From Pithys albifrons albifrons (Eukaryota; Chordata; Aves; Passeriformes; Thamnophilidae), in the NCBI RefSeq assembly GCF_047495875.1, contig NC_092459.1:12156965-12220964 (forward strand): a stretch of DNA of 64,000 bases, in the 5' to 3' direction. The notes under the pieces are model-generated. The model saw only the letters and a list, made by a program, of their open reading frames with translations. It was not told where the DNA came from and searched no databases. Of this stretch, positions 37,141 to 50,655 are shown in pieces. Position 1 is the first letter of the stretch; each line of letters starts with the position of its first letter. Position numbers and translations under genes: made by a program.

Positions 37141-39820
37141 TTAAGGCAAGCAATGGATTTAATTACTGCAACAGACAACGATGATTCATTCGTAAGCAAA
37201 CCTCCCATTCCTTTTCAATAGAATGCATTACTAATCAGACACATCGTTTTCCAACTGGCACAACCTATGTCAGAAAAATACTTTGTTTTCTAAGGACACA
37301 AGAGGAATATTTCAGAATGTCACAACTTTCTTCATCACTCTTAACAGTCACTGAAACTGTTCCTGCTTTCATGTCTCACCCACAATTAATTTCTATTCAC
37401 CTGCTGCACAAAAGCACCCACCACTTGTTCAATTATCCTGTACCTGTGTAAAAATCTTCAATGTATGTTCAAAGATGATTTTTTTAAAACTTAAAAGCTA
37501 CAGCCTGACTGATACTTCTGTAGCTATTAACAACCCTAACTGTTCAAAACACTTCCTTAGGAGTGTTCTTTCATCTCTAGTAATTGTCGTATGGGCAAAA
37601 AAGCCCCTGAACCTCCAGGCTGAGTAACATCCATTTGAGTGCTTAGAAAAACAGCTCTTAAGAACTCTCAACTTTCTTCTCTCTCATTGTGAAAGACCTC
37701 ATATGCCAAGCCATGTGATGGAGGACACTGTACAGTACATCAGGTCAGGAGACAAGATGTGACACCGTCTCATACCTGGGGAACAGGCACATTACATTCT
37801 GCTGCGAATGTGAACTGAAACTAATTGAACAAATCTTGTGCTCAGTGCGTGTGATCTGATATACTTGTGTTAACCCACTGCCTACCTCCAGCTACTGAGA
37901 CCATGATGGTGCTTTTCCACTGCAAACTATTAAACATACTCATACCATTTCCACTCATTGCCATGTGTTCCACTATTTCCCAATCTGCCATTTATGCATG
38001 TTACCAACCCCCACATAGTCTTTGGAAGGAATCATGTCCATGTGTACCAGTGGATGGATGTCTTTTGTATTAAATGAATCAGAGAGGAACATGTACTTTA
38101 TAAACATACTTTTGCAAGCAAAAGAAATATACCACTGCAATCACACACACAACTGTTGTACTACAGCACAACTTTCCATCGTTCTTCTTACTTTAACTAC
38201 TGTCAATCTTAGAGTTTTAATCTCTTCAGTTCACCTTGGGTTTACGTATATTTTTGTTAAGAATTCTATCATGTGGTCACTTGATAATGCTGAAGAGCTT
38301 AGTGCTGCATATTGGGTGCATTAAGAGAGAATGCTCACAACAGCATAGTTTTCAATCTCATTTATATAAAAACTGTGCCACCTTAGTTTTGAGAATCACC
38401 AAAATCTCCAGTTTCTCTTCCTTCCGAACACAATTTATGTTATCACAATTCCTGAACACTTTGGTGATTAATAAATATCATCCTCATAGCTAAGTAAGGC
38501 TATGCTCTTCTTCCTCCAATTTACTGATTTGCATTCATATTTACAGTCTGAAGTGATATAAGCATAGCTCCCATGAGCATCTGAATCTCTAATTATAACT
38601 GAAATCCATGGCAGGTAATGTTATTTAAATACTTTCAAGAGTCTAAGTGAAAATATTTCAGTCAAAGTCAAACTTTGGAAAAGCTCAGATTTGAATGAAG
38701 CTCATTAAATATTTACTATTTAGTTTAAATGTTGGAAGATGTTAAATGTCTGGAGGGTGTGAAGAAGTTAATCTTTCTATTTCTGTAATTCTACTTGGAA
38801 AACTATATGCCCAGGTAGAAATAATCTTCAAAATAAATTTTCTGAGAGAAAGTAGATTTTTTTCTTTATTTAGGTAAATGGTGCTAGAAATCCCCTGTAA
38901 CTTTTGAGTAATCATAAGCTATAGATAAGGAAAAATAAAGTACAGTTTTCACATCTCCTGGTGTCTTCCTCTACTGTTTCTTAATTGATCTGCAATAAGA
39001 GTAGAGATCAAAATCCAGCAAGATCATACTTATCAGTCATAAGGCTGCACTAGCAAACAGAACAGATCCTGAAAATTTTTACACTAAAAATTACTCACAG
39101 CTAAAAATGTTGACAGTATTGGAACAATGGAATGCTGAAACAATACAAAACACAATGTCAAAAGATTCATCATCATGGCTAGGCTTTGCAAACAAAGATT
39201 TGGGACCAAATGATTAGCAACGCCCAAATATCCATGCAAGTCTCACATGCTTTGAGTGTTTGTTATGCCAGAGGTATAAAGGCTCTCAGTGTGACTCCCA
39301 AGCAAAGCCAACATAGATCTCATTCAACCTACCAGGCTAAGCGTGGGCCATGTAACCACAGCTATACTATAAGCATCCCAACTCTGCTATGAGTTGTACA
39401 GGTCCTGCTGAACTGAGAGTCAATACCAAGCTATTCCAGTTGGTACTACACTATGTGAGCCAGCACTGCAGTCTCCATATTTCTCATCACCCATGTATCC
39501 CAGCCCTACCGTACCATGTATAACATACTGTTACCTGTGGAATAAAAATTAGTTGGCTAATAATCCAAAGATGCTAAAATGCGGCAATAATGAGGTCACA
39601 GTAGGTGTTAGGCACCCAAGTAGACAGGCAGGATAGCAACAGAGTCCTCTGAATACTACTTCCTTGAAAATCACTCAAAAACTACTAAAAATGAACAAAT
39701 CCTTGTTTCATCCAAGGAAAGGTAAGCAGCAACACTTGCTTTCATTTGCATCTGGAAAGCTATGGAACAAGCTCCAACATGAGAAACACAATATAAATTG
39801 GACAATACAAATGCTGACTC

Positions 39821-39970
39821 CCGAGATTAGCTCAGTTGGTTAAAACTTGGTTGTAATAATGCCAAGGCCATGGGTTCAATCCCCTGTATGGGCCATTGAC
39901 TCAAGAGTTGGACTCAATGATCATTGTGGGTCCCTTCAAGCTCAGATCAGTCTGTGATTCTGTTATTCTG
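39821..39970 (+). mobile_element. tRNA-Ile-derived SINE with CR1-like tail (TguSINE1 type)
   Basis: The 5' part is a diverged tRNA-Ile: box A TAGCTCAGTTGG at 39828-39839 and box B GGTTCAATCCC at 39873-39883, in tRNA spacing and followed by GGGCCA. The 3' part (TTGGACTCAATGATCATTGT, GGGTCCCTTC, TGTGATTCTGTTATTCTGA) is a CR1-type tail, which supplies the retrotransposition signal. This is the architecture of TguSINE1 from songbirds. It is the best clue to the source lineage. The anticodon arm is degenerate, so it is not a working tRNA gene. Confidence 0.88.
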
Positions 39971-40312
39971 ATTTGTTGGGCTGCTTGTGAACAATCCTAA
40001 CGCTGCTACCTTTGTGAATGTACAACAGAATAACACCTACCAGAATCAAGCCCTGTTTGACATTTTGTCTTTCTCAGGTTTGAAATCATTACTGCATGCT
40101 CTGCAACATATACACAAAAAGTACTAGTAGAAAAGGCAAACCAGAGCAATAGATCTATTTTTTTAAAATAAATTGCAAGTAGTATTTTTTTCCATAAAAA
40201 TCTAACAACAGCACAACAGCAATTGTATACTACACAATGACAATCACATTCTCTCTGTCTGTCATACACATGTATTATATAGTCCTAATGACTATGGTGT
40301 TTATATATGTAA

Positions 40313-40528
40313 TTATAGGAACGATTTCTTCACAGAAAGGGTTGTCAAGCATTGGAACAGGCTGCCCAAGGAACTGGTGAAGTCACCATCCCTGAAGGTA
40401 TTCAAAAGACATTTAGATGTGGCTCTTAGGGACATGGTTCCATGGTGGACTTGGCAGTGCTGGATTCACAGTTGGACTCAATGTACTTAAAGTTTTTTTC
40501 CAAACCAAATGATTCTATGATTCTATAA
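40313..40528 (+). mobile_element. CR1 LINE 3' end
   Basis: Shows AAGCATTGGAACAGGCTGCC, CACCATCCCTGAAGGTATTC, TTGGACTCAATG and the terminal GATTCTATGATTCTATAA octamer tail, in CR1 order. Truncated at its 5' end as usual for CR1; antisense to GREB1. Confidence 0.95.
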
Positions 40529-40559
40529 TCTGCTTATTCTGGAATGCACTGTGTGCACT

Positions 40560-40745
40560 TTAGGTCCACTGTGTCAAAAAGGATGCAGGAAAACTTGAAA
40601 AGGTGCAAAGAAAGACATGAAGAAAGACCAAAAGGATTAACAAGCTTCAGGACTACCTATTTGGCTGGGATTCTTAAGAATAGAAAAGAGATTACTTAAG
40701 AGACATATACTGAAAGTCTACAAAAGCATAACTGGCACATCAGTG
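40560..40745 (+). mobile_element. Ancient CR1-like fragment
   Basis: AACTTGAAAAGGTGCAAAGA, the AAGGATTAACAAGCTTCAGG region and TCTACAAAAGCATAACTGGC follow the order of the CR1 block that encodes the end of ORF2 and the 3' UTR start, but are strongly diverged. It lies just after a younger CR1 in the same orientation. Confidence 0.5.
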
Positions 40746-43700
40746 GTGCATAAGGACTGACAGTTCACTGTATCTTCAAGTATAAAAATTAGTACAGTCA
40801 TTCATATGATTTCAATGCCATTATTTGAGTTGGTTGATCATGTGTCATATTTTTCAAAAACACTGGGCATTGCTCTCACATTTGAGTGTTACCCATTGTA
40901 CATTGTCCCTGCAGCAGAGAACAGTCTCTCATGACTGAGAAAGAACAGAGTTCATGTGACTCGACAAAAGAATGGAACAGCCCTCTAAACAGAGAGCATG
41001 AACAGTACAAAATGGCATGCCTGAAACACCACAACTGGACATATTGCACCAATTGACATGTTAGAAACAAGCTTTTATGTAACAGCAGTATTCTTGTCTT
41101 TAAGGTGGCTTTTTCTTGCCTTTAGGGGGTGGCTCTTACACATCTGACAGCATCCATTTTCCCTGTAGTTATGCATCCAGTATATTTTACACACACATAT
41201 CACTTGTCCAATAGCAGTAAATATTTCATATAAAAGACAGTGCTTTTCCTAGACATTTGATAAAGCTTCTTTCAGAAAAATATCTTAGGTTATGGTATAA
41301 TTTGAAAGCATGAAGAAGATGCATTCAGAAATGTTAACAAAATCAGCAGGAAACATTTAAACTTCTAATACAAACTTTGAAAGGCACAATTGTCTCTGCT
41401 TCCAAGAAGGTCACTTCACCTGCCCACCATATGGCACACTGGACTCAATACTTTGTTCCGTATCTCTGATTTGGGGTGAATTAAGATTATCCTTATTTTT
41501 ATAACACATCCTGATACATTAATGTTATGATCTCAAGTTTTCTTTTCTAGAGCTATATATAGTTTCTCACTGTATAATACAGATAATTCTACTTGTTGAA
41601 AACAGTGAAAAATTTCCTAGAAAATTCCTTGGATTCTGAAGTACTGCCTATTTTGTAAACTTACTACTTGACTTTTAGGAAACAGCACTGCATTACAAAT
41701 TTTGAAGAATAATTAAAAAAATTCATTAAAGGTATCCAAACAATAGCTCTATGACAGAATATGGGATGAACTATAAATTAAGAATTCTCAAGAATTCATC
41801 ATATGTAGGGAAACATCTATGTAAGTACTGAGGAATAATCATAACTCTTTACTTGTCTACAAAGTGTCTTGGACTCAGGAACATCATCTCAAGAGTATGA
41901 GTCAAGACCACAAGGGGCCCAGAACACTTTCTGCTAGAAATATTAATTTTCTTTCTTGTCTCCTGTGCCAAAAACTGTGAAGAAGAAAAGGCAGGAATAA
42001 CTGTTTCACATAACTGCAAACCCTACCTCTACTAGAATTCTGTTATCGAAGTCCTTCCTTTTCTTCTAACACTCTGATGACTTCTTTCAGTGTTTGACAT
42101 TATGGACTAAGAAATTGTATATATTATCTTTGCTTCATCATCTTTTCTATTCAGGTACCAGCCCATGAATAGGTACTATATGAATAGCATTGTTCCACTA
42201 AGGTGATATCCTTTACCAAAGGACAGCTTTATAGACCTTCTTCTGATTGAATAGGTTTTCATTTTATAAGCAATTTTGAAGCTTTGCTTCCCTTAAATAA
42301 ATTAGGCTTATCACTTCCTTAGTTTTTTCAGACAATGATGTCCTAGTATGCTATTAGAAGCTCTTTTTAAGCAATAGCTATATCCCAGTGATGGATAAAA
42401 ATAAATCAGGTGGATAGGTACTACCATACATACCCATCAACATCTACACACTCGGTCTTACATGTTCTTAGGCTGAGGCTCAGTCATTAGTGCATAATAT
42501 GACACTTGCCTATACTGTAGTTTCCTTCACCAATTGAGACTGATGACTCTACCTGCACAACCTCACAAGATTTTGCACGAGGCAAAGACAAAATATGTCC
42601 CTTACGCAGTAATATAACTATATAATTATTGTTATCAGTAACATTATGTCATATTCAACAGTCCTTAGCAGTAGACTCCACAGAAATGCATTTATTGGAA
42701 GGCCTATACAGATGAAGCCCCTGCCATTACTCAACAAGGCAGGCACTCCCATTCACATGAGATTGCAGCTTCACAGGAACCCCAATAGCCAGCTACATCC
42801 AAACAGGGAATGTTGACCCTTTGCCATGTCTATATGGATGAATAAAACAAGGCCACTGGTTGTTCTGTGGCACAACCGTGCTTGCTCCTTTGGACACATG
42901 TAGTGTTCTATGGTTTTGTGGGCCTATTAAGCATGGTTTGAGTCAGAATTTTTAATCAATGTCAGTGCTGTGCTGCAAGTCATCATAGTGATGCTTTCAC
43001 AGCATGAAACTGAACGGCTGTGAAAATGTTTTAGTGGGGAAAAGACTGCTGGGACAGCATGTGAGGTTCATCCACTCTGAAACAATCCCTGGTGCCTGCC
43101 ATTCCCAGCCCTGGCACTGCCTGGAAGACTCTTGCCTGCCACAGGCCAAAACTGCACCAGGAACCACTCCAGTTGGAAGTCCCTGTGCTCACCACAAACT
43201 GTTTTACTTAGTTTTGCAGGCTCTGCCTTTGAGTCCATGTGCACTCTGCTCACACTTTTCCTTTCTTCATCCTACTTTCTCTGACTTCTTTTCTATTCAC
43301 CATCTTTTTAAAACTTTTTACTCTCAATGCCCTCCCCGAAAGTGATATACACACTCCACTTCCACCTACTTTTCCTTTCCAAGAACTGGAATGTTCAGCA
43401 ATGAAACAACTAATACCGACACTTAGATGCCATTAGGGTTTAAAATTCTATTGTTCTGAATGATTAAGAAGTTGCATTTTGAGACTGTTGTAAACCCAGA
43501 GGCACTGCAGTGGTTATATTGCAGCTGCACATATATCCATGCAACCATGAGAAGAGACATCATTTTTTTTACCTTTCAACTGCATAGATTAAGTAAATGC
43601 ATGAGAAAGTTGAATATCTGATTCATTATCTTGGTAAAGCTTCTACATCAGCTCCTGATTTTCTGTGAGTAGATTGTCCAAACTGTGATTTAAGCCTTCT

Positions 43701-44616
43701 CTTTCTTCCCTGCCTTTGGTTACACACACCACCACTTGAAGGTGACATGCTGCTCAGGCCACTCAGCAGCAAATGTCTTTAGGCTTTTCCCATTCTCCTC
43801 ACAAAGAGATTCACATTTTTTATGTGTATCATTATTAGTTTGGGTATTTTAAATTGCTTTTACTTCATCTGTTACTCTGTCTCGTCATTGTGCAGTGTCA
43901 ATGAGCACTGCTCAACTTTTGCTCTTCATTTTTTGAGGCAAATCAGACTAGACATGAAACTCAGCACACATAAAAAAGAAGAGCTAAGTAGTAACAAGCA
44001 TTAATTTAAAATAAAGAAATTAAAGATAAGAACTTCTTTGTTGTATGGGAGCTGATACAGTTTGTTGCAAAATATCATCTGAACTTAGGCTGCAACTTCT
44101 CTGAACATGAAACCTGTACTACCCAGCAGCACTTATTATTTTCATGTTACTCGAATTCCTGTGCACTCTCCTGTGGAAAGTAACACATTTTCCATACAGT
44201 TCGTTCTCATAAATTTGTGACAAAATTTAAAGATATCAGTAATCAATGCATCTCTAGCTGTCCACAGTCAAAACTCTCTTCTGAAAGACTGTCAGAACAA
44301 AAACTTGTTAAACTATAGGAGACCACTTTTTCAGAAATTACTGCAAAATTCAAGATTGACTATTTAATGTAATTGTGCCAGATCACATACACCCAGGTTT
44401 CATACATGATATAGCTTAGAAGTGAGATTTAGGCCACCTTTTATGATGAAAACAAGCATATGCATAGGACAGAGTACTATGCAAAAGCACAGGAAGTCAA
44501 ACAAAAAATCCCTAAAACCACAGGAAAACAAATACTAAAAGACAGCTATTTTTCATTTTAGTTCTGTCACATGATAACTCCAGTGGCTGCTCTGCCTTTT
44601 ATGAGGAAAAACAGTG

Positions 44617-44900
44617 AATCATAGAATAGTTCAGGTTGGAAGAGACCTTTAAAAGTCATCTAGTGCAACCTCCCTGCAATAAGCAGGGACATACTTAGCT
44701 AGCTCAGGTCACTCAGAACCCTGTACAACCTAACCTTGAACATTTTCAGGGATGGGGCATTCACCACCGCTCTGGGCAACCTGTGCCAGTGTTTCACCAC
44801 TTTCATAATAAAAAAAAATCTTCCTTATATCTAATCTCCATTTGACCTCTTTTACCCCTTGTCCTATGGCAACAGGCCCTGCTAAAGGACCAATTCCTCA
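44617..44900 (-). mobile_element. CR1 LINE 3' end
   Basis: Reads on the plus strand as the reverse complement of CR1: AATCATAGAATAGTTCAGGT, GGAAGAGACCTTTAAAAGTC, CAACCTCCCTGC, CTCTGGGCAACCTGTGCCAG and CCTTGTCCTATGGCAACAGG. Same orientation as GREB1. Confidence 0.95.
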
Positions 44901-45473
44901 TGCACTGAAAAGTCCATCTATCAAACCCATATCTCTCCAATTAAGAGAGAAGGATGTTCTTCAGTCATTGAAAATATTGCCTTGTGAAAAGCTAGGGACA
45001 GAGATGTTGGCAAAATCAGGATGACAAGAAAGAACACAGGTGTAGTAAGAAAAAAGTTACAAAAACATTATAGGAGATGCAATACTTTGTGTTTTTCTAG
45101 AAGTAGCACTGTATTACATATTATAAAATGTATTAACTGTGGAATACACAAGCTGCAGTATTGGTGTTCAAGATCCATACAATAAGAGTGAAAAACATTT
45201 GTTCTTGACTCTTAAGCATAGCAATGAAAACGAACACAGCATGTAGCCTCTCTGTGGTCACTCAGGCATGCAAGCAAATCTGTAGCTCTTCATCTTCTTT
45301 ACTGGATGAGGATATAGGAAGATAAGTAAAGATGAATCATCTAGCTGCCCAAAATGCCAGTTTTCAAGTGCAATATCCCTCCAAATAAATCACAAAGATC
45401 CATTTGTTATTTGATATAAACTTTAGTGTAGCAACAGTGATATTATTATAAACATTCTCAAAATTAACTCTTA

Positions 45474-46213
45474 CGTCGTGGTGAGTTGACCCTGGCTGGA
45501 TGACAAGTAGCCACCGAAGCCACTCAATCACTCCCCTCTGCAACTGGACAGAAAAGAGAAAATATAATGAAGGGTTCCTGAGCTGAGGTAAGGACTGGAA
45601 GAGAGATCACTTGCTGATACCACCATGGGCAAAACAGAATCAAAGTGGGGATATGAATTAAATTTATTACAAACAGTTAGAGCAGGATAATGAGAAGTAA
45701 AATAAATCTTAAAATCACCTTCCCCTCATGCCTCCCTTCTTCCCAAGTTTTACCTCCTCCCCACCAGCAGCACAGAGAGTCAGGGAATGGGGGTTAGGGT
45801 TAGGGTTAGGATCCAGCATGAGTCTCCTCCATGGGTCAGGTGGATCTCTGCACTCCCATGGTCCTCCACAAGTTGCAGGGGAACCTCAGTTCCAGCACCT
45901 GGAGCACTTCCTCCATCTCCCTCTCAACTGACCTTGGTGCCTGCAGAGCTGTTCCTCTCACATAATCTCACTCCACTTTTCTCCAACTGCAGTTTTCATC
46001 TGCCCCAAACCTTTTTTTTCCCCTTCTTAAAAATGTTATCAACAGAGGTGTTACTATCACTCCTGACTGGACTGGCTTTGGCCAGTGGTGGGTCCATCCT
46101 GGAGACAGCTGGCATTGGCCCTGATGAACATGGGGAAGTTTCTGGCAGCTTCCCACAGAAGCCATCCCTGTAGGCCCCCTGTTACAAAAATGTTGCAACA
46201 GAATCCCAATACA
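45474..46213 (-). mobile_element. Solo LTR of an avian endogenous retrovirus (diverged)
   Basis: On the minus strand it begins TGTATTGGG, passes through GGGGGCCTACAGGGATGGCT, a TATA-like GATAACATTTTTAAG near 46035, an AATAAA signal at 45668-45663 and ends CAACTCACCACGACG. I recognise the overall sequence as a common avian LTR family but cannot assign a database name or class with confidence. No internal gag/pol/env sequence lies on either side, so it is a solo LTR. I could not find a convincing target-site duplication. The 128-residue plus-strand open frame here is not a gene. Confidence 0.75.
45789..45810 (+). repeat. Short interstitial telomere-like repeat inside the LTR
   Basis: GGGTTAGGGTTAGGGTTAGG gives three TTAGGG units. 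It sits inside the LTR at a spot where related copies have only GGGGGTTA, so it is probably a local expansion. Confidence 0.9.
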
Positions 46214-49200
46214 TACATTTATATCAAAGTTTTCTCTTCAGTCCTAAATTACAGTAAAAGGAAATATGGTATATAAGCAAATGCTCCTTAAACATTTTAA
46301 TTTCAGGCTTTCAAAAACAGATCACACCTTTAGCTCTACTTAAAGATGTCATGTAACTACGTGCTGGCAAATCCCAGCTCCAATTTCCTCTATTTAATAG
46401 TGTTATTGATTCAACCTCAGCTTTACTTTTAATACTTAGATTACCATTTGGCTTAAGTATCTTCATATTGAATTCATGCAGTTTCCTTATGACAATAATG
46501 CAATTATGTGTATTGATGTGGTCTAAATTTAGTAAAGATTACAAGTATATTCTATTTAATGTTATACTCTTAGCCAAATGTGTGCAGCAATGAATCCTAA
46601 AAACACGTTTTATTACATATTCCTAGAGTCTGACCCATAGCCAGAAGTTCTACTCAGCCCTCAGTCCTGTAAAGAATGTTTTTTACATTTTGTCTACTTA
46701 GTTCAAGAATGGCAGCAGCATTGCATAATGATACAGGCACTATCACTGGCTCTGGATTAGCTGAAAAAACCAGCTTGGTTCACAGGAATCACCAGCACAG
46801 TCCCATTTCTAGACTGCCTTCCTCTCTGCTGCTCCCTATTTCAGGTTTAATGAGCTCTCACATGACTGGGGTCCAGACTGTTATCCCAGCTGTTTGCCAC
46901 TAAAACTTGTGATACCTCTGCAAAACTGGGGGTTTAAAGAGCTCTGATCTCTAAAAAGAAATCCAAATTGACAAGGAGCAAACAGGATTTTTTTTTCTCA
47001 TAACATTCTCAGAATATTTTTATTGCATTTAATACAAACAGCTTGCAATGGCTGTTCCTTCACCAGTACAACAAAAGGGTGAATGGGCAATACAGGATTT
47101 GAAATATATTAGGTACAGGTTTTGATACTGTAACTTTTACTTGTTGCTGAAGAAAGCAATCCATCTTGAAAGTGAGGCATAACTCTTCCAGATATCAAAG
47201 TCAATATTTTAAGCATGAATTGCATAAAATATCATCTTTTTCTCTCCCAATACATACAATCCATAAATAAAACCAAACAAACAAAAAATCCACAAACCAA
47301 ACTTCTTTGCAAGTGTTAAAGAAAGGTGGGGAGTTAGTTTTGTTTCATTGTCTCAGAACAGTTCTCCATAATATGTCCAAGAGGACAAAAAAGGAATTCT
47401 TTAAAAGTAAGGTCTCATTATGTTTACATTATGAAAAAAGATTGATTCTTCGATGTGCAATGTTTAACTTATAGGCTTGACTAATCTGCATTTTTAGAAA
47501 CTAACAGATTGTTTTACTGGTTAGTGCAAATGTTATTGATCTGCTTTCTTGCTGAATTAATAGCACTAGGATAGGACAACTCGCTTTCTCAGCTTTCCCA
47601 ATGTTTTCCTGAAAAGAGGCCCATTACATGGCAGGGGGCAAAGGACAGGCCTAGATAACACTGTTTAGACATTTCTTTGATGTCCACAGGCATCATCCTC
47701 GACAACTGACCACTAGAGACAAAAGAGTTCTCTGAGGCTGCTGGAAATCCCAGCCATTCTTCTCACCACCTTTTGATATCCCAAGGCTTCTATACCCTGA
47801 CCTCTGCACTCTGACATCCTTATTTGAAGGATGGTCAGAAATGTCAAAAATTCTTTCCAAATTTAGCCAGTAAACTAAGGATTTATGTTCCTTTTCATAG
47901 TTGCTTTGTGTCCTATAATATACCAGTGGGAATGCTGAGAAAATTTTACAGAGAATAGAAAGAAAAGTATCAAGAAGCAAAATTTCAATTTGCTGGTTTT
48001 TAAACCATTCTTAAACATCTACTTTCTAAAAGAAAACCACTCTGTCTAGAGTGCCTTGATGGTGCCATGTTGTGCACAAGTGCCCACAATATTTCTACCC
48101 AGTCAGTGTCATTCAGAATTCTACTTACATGCAGTAAGTCCACTGCCATGCAGATGTTGCTTACTAACATAACTTCACTCAATAAATACACACGTTAAAT
48201 GCTGTGTCTGATGTATTTTAAGGACGGATACAAATTTCTATCCATTCATATTAAAAAACCAACAGCAACATGATTTTAACATTTTTCAAGCATTTTTCCT
48301 CTCTACACACTGTGTGATTAGTAATTGGATCCGTTTCCCACTGTTTCCCAGAATATTTAAAGAATACATTTTCCACAAAACTACCAGCATAGTTTTGTAC
48401 CATAAGTACTTTTATTCAAGCAATTTTGTTTTCACCCTTTCTGAGGAATTAAAATTGAAGAAAATGGTCAAATAAAACTAATACATATCTAGGCAAGATA
48501 CTGGGAACTCAGGAAAACATCTAGAGAAACAACCTTTTCCCTTGTGAGGTCCTGTTGAAAACTCACTTTAGATATGTAAGCCAAAACACATATATAAGTA
48601 ATAAGTCAAACAAGACCAACCTGCTGACAATCCATAAGTATGCACAAAATAGGAGTTTAGCCAAAGTAGTGTATGTGGTCTCCTGTGCTTTGACAACAAC
48701 TTCTGCAGCACACGGCTAAAATAATACCCTGCCATGCACTTCTATTGCTAATGAGGACGAAGTTTGGTCGAAAATTTGGTGCCTTTCACAGTATACAATC
48801 TTCTAAACTAAGTTTGATGAATTATGGCCAAGGAGTAAATTGGTTTTCATTGATTTTTTTTTAACGGGCACCCATACGATTTTTCTACACTAATAATCCT
48901 CCTAATTTAAAAGTCAATGACATATCAGCATTAACACAACAGATAAAGGAAGCATACATGTCAACATTTTAAAAATAAAACAATTAATAATTTATAATAC
49001 AAATGTTGGGATTTATAATGCTTGTTTTAAAGCCAGTTCTAAATCACCTAGTATTGTCTACCCACCTCAGCCAATGTTTATTTACTTTTTATAGATTTTT
49101 ACTTTTTACTATTTATAGATGTCTGTCAGAAGAGAGTGAAACTGAATTCAGGAAAGGAATGGAGTGTGATTTGAATGACCAAGAGTCTTGCCACCTTTAG

Positions 49201-50642
49201 AAACTCCCTTCTCCTCTATATTAATTTACTAGCATAAAAAGATATACCAGCAGGGGAAAAAAGTGTAGTTAACAAGGAAAAAAAGGGGGCATTTTTTAAG
49301 TTTTAGAATTCATACAATTGTCAAGACAAATGCTGATGATAGCCATTTAAGGGCTGTTAGAATTGATCTTTCTGGTTTTGGTGGGGTTTGAATTAAACCA
49401 GAACCTGAGGATTCTTGTTCTGTGATTACTCTTGTTATGTTTAAAATAAATTGCATGTATTTAAGCAAAACTGGGAACTTGCTTATGAATCAGTATAGAG
49501 CCCTCAGAGCAGCTCCAACACAAATGTAAAACAGATCAACTTAAATCAGGGTAAAAAAAGCTCTCATGAACCACAAGAATGTAAGTATTTTCATTTAACT
49601 GAATCCTGACCATGGAAAAGAAACTATCCCCAAACAGGCAACATACATAAAAACCTAAGGTGATACCTATGTAACAAGAGGAAAAGACTGAAAAAAGACT
49701 TCCATTTCTGGCAGTGTCTACTCAACAATGACAATCTATTTTACACAGGTTCATTACTGCTCTGATGTTGGAAATTACTGCCCTGCCGGTTTTACCCACA
49801 TTGTTTTTCTTGTGAGCAGTCCCTGATGCACTTTAGTAAAAAAAGGTTAACACTGTTCTAGTAATAGACCTTCACCACCCCATTCATTTCAAGCAAAAGG
49901 GATTAGGAGCCACGCAGAGGAGCAGCTCACCTGGCAGAGGCACCCGTGACAACCTGTGACAGAAGTGCAATAGGAGTAACGAGGGACAGGAACTTTCTCA
50001 GTCGGCACAGTAGCAGTCAGAAGAAGACGTGTGAACAAGGCCTTAGTAAAGCACACTAGCTTTTCATGTGCATGCTTTTATACACAGCCCTGAGTACAGG
50101 CCAATTCTTTGCCTGCAGTTACACTTAATTCTGATGCAGGTAGAACACATAAAACTGAACAGATTATTCCTTTGCAGTCCTGCTCTTTGTCAGACTTCTT
50201 TCTCCCTTCTGTCAGTCATCAGGTGTTTCCAGACTCTCATCACATAACCTAAAAAATACAACTGTGAAAGCAATTTCTAATTGGATATACCAGAAATTGC
50301 ACCTTCAAAAGAAAAATTAATTTCATCTTGCATCCACAGAAACACACAATGGAAAAAAACCCCAAACTTCAGGAATCCATCTAGATTAAGACCTCATTTG
50401 CAAAGATTAAAGGGATCATTCCAACTCAGTAAGATTTAGCTTGAATTCAAGATAGCCTTTTTCCTTTAGAAAAAGTGTCTCTTTAGACATAGCCAGAGAA
50501 CATTACATGCAAAAGCAATGCCACCTAGCAGTGAAAACACAGTGAAGCAATATAGCTAATTTGAAGTGAGAATGGCACCATCCATAAAGTTTTGTTTTCT
50601 TGGTGCCATCCTACACGCCATTACTTCACACCCAGACTGGCC

Positions 50643-50655
50643 TGTCAACATGACC
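50643..50655. promoter_or_regulatory. ERE-like site, one mismatch
   Basis: TGTCAACATGACC matches the ERE core at 9 of 10 positions, with a perfect TGACCT right half-site. It is about 6.2 kb downstream of the leader exon, the closest such site to the putative promoter. Confidence 0.4.

Noticed and set aside
39821..39894. Functional tRNA-Ile gene
   Set aside because: The acceptor and anticodon arms are mutated and a CR1-like tail follows directly, so it is the head of a SINE.
43004..43345. 113-residue plus-strand open frame
   Set aside because: No recognisable family, no codon or splice support; consistent with chance in a slightly GC-richer patch.
45789..45810. Telomere end or chromosome fusion point
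   Set aside because: Only three TTAGGG units, embedded in an LTR.
45787..46173. 128-residue open frame overlapping the LTR
   Set aside because: It is antisense to the LTR and has no retroviral protein similarity I recognise; LTRs are non-coding here.
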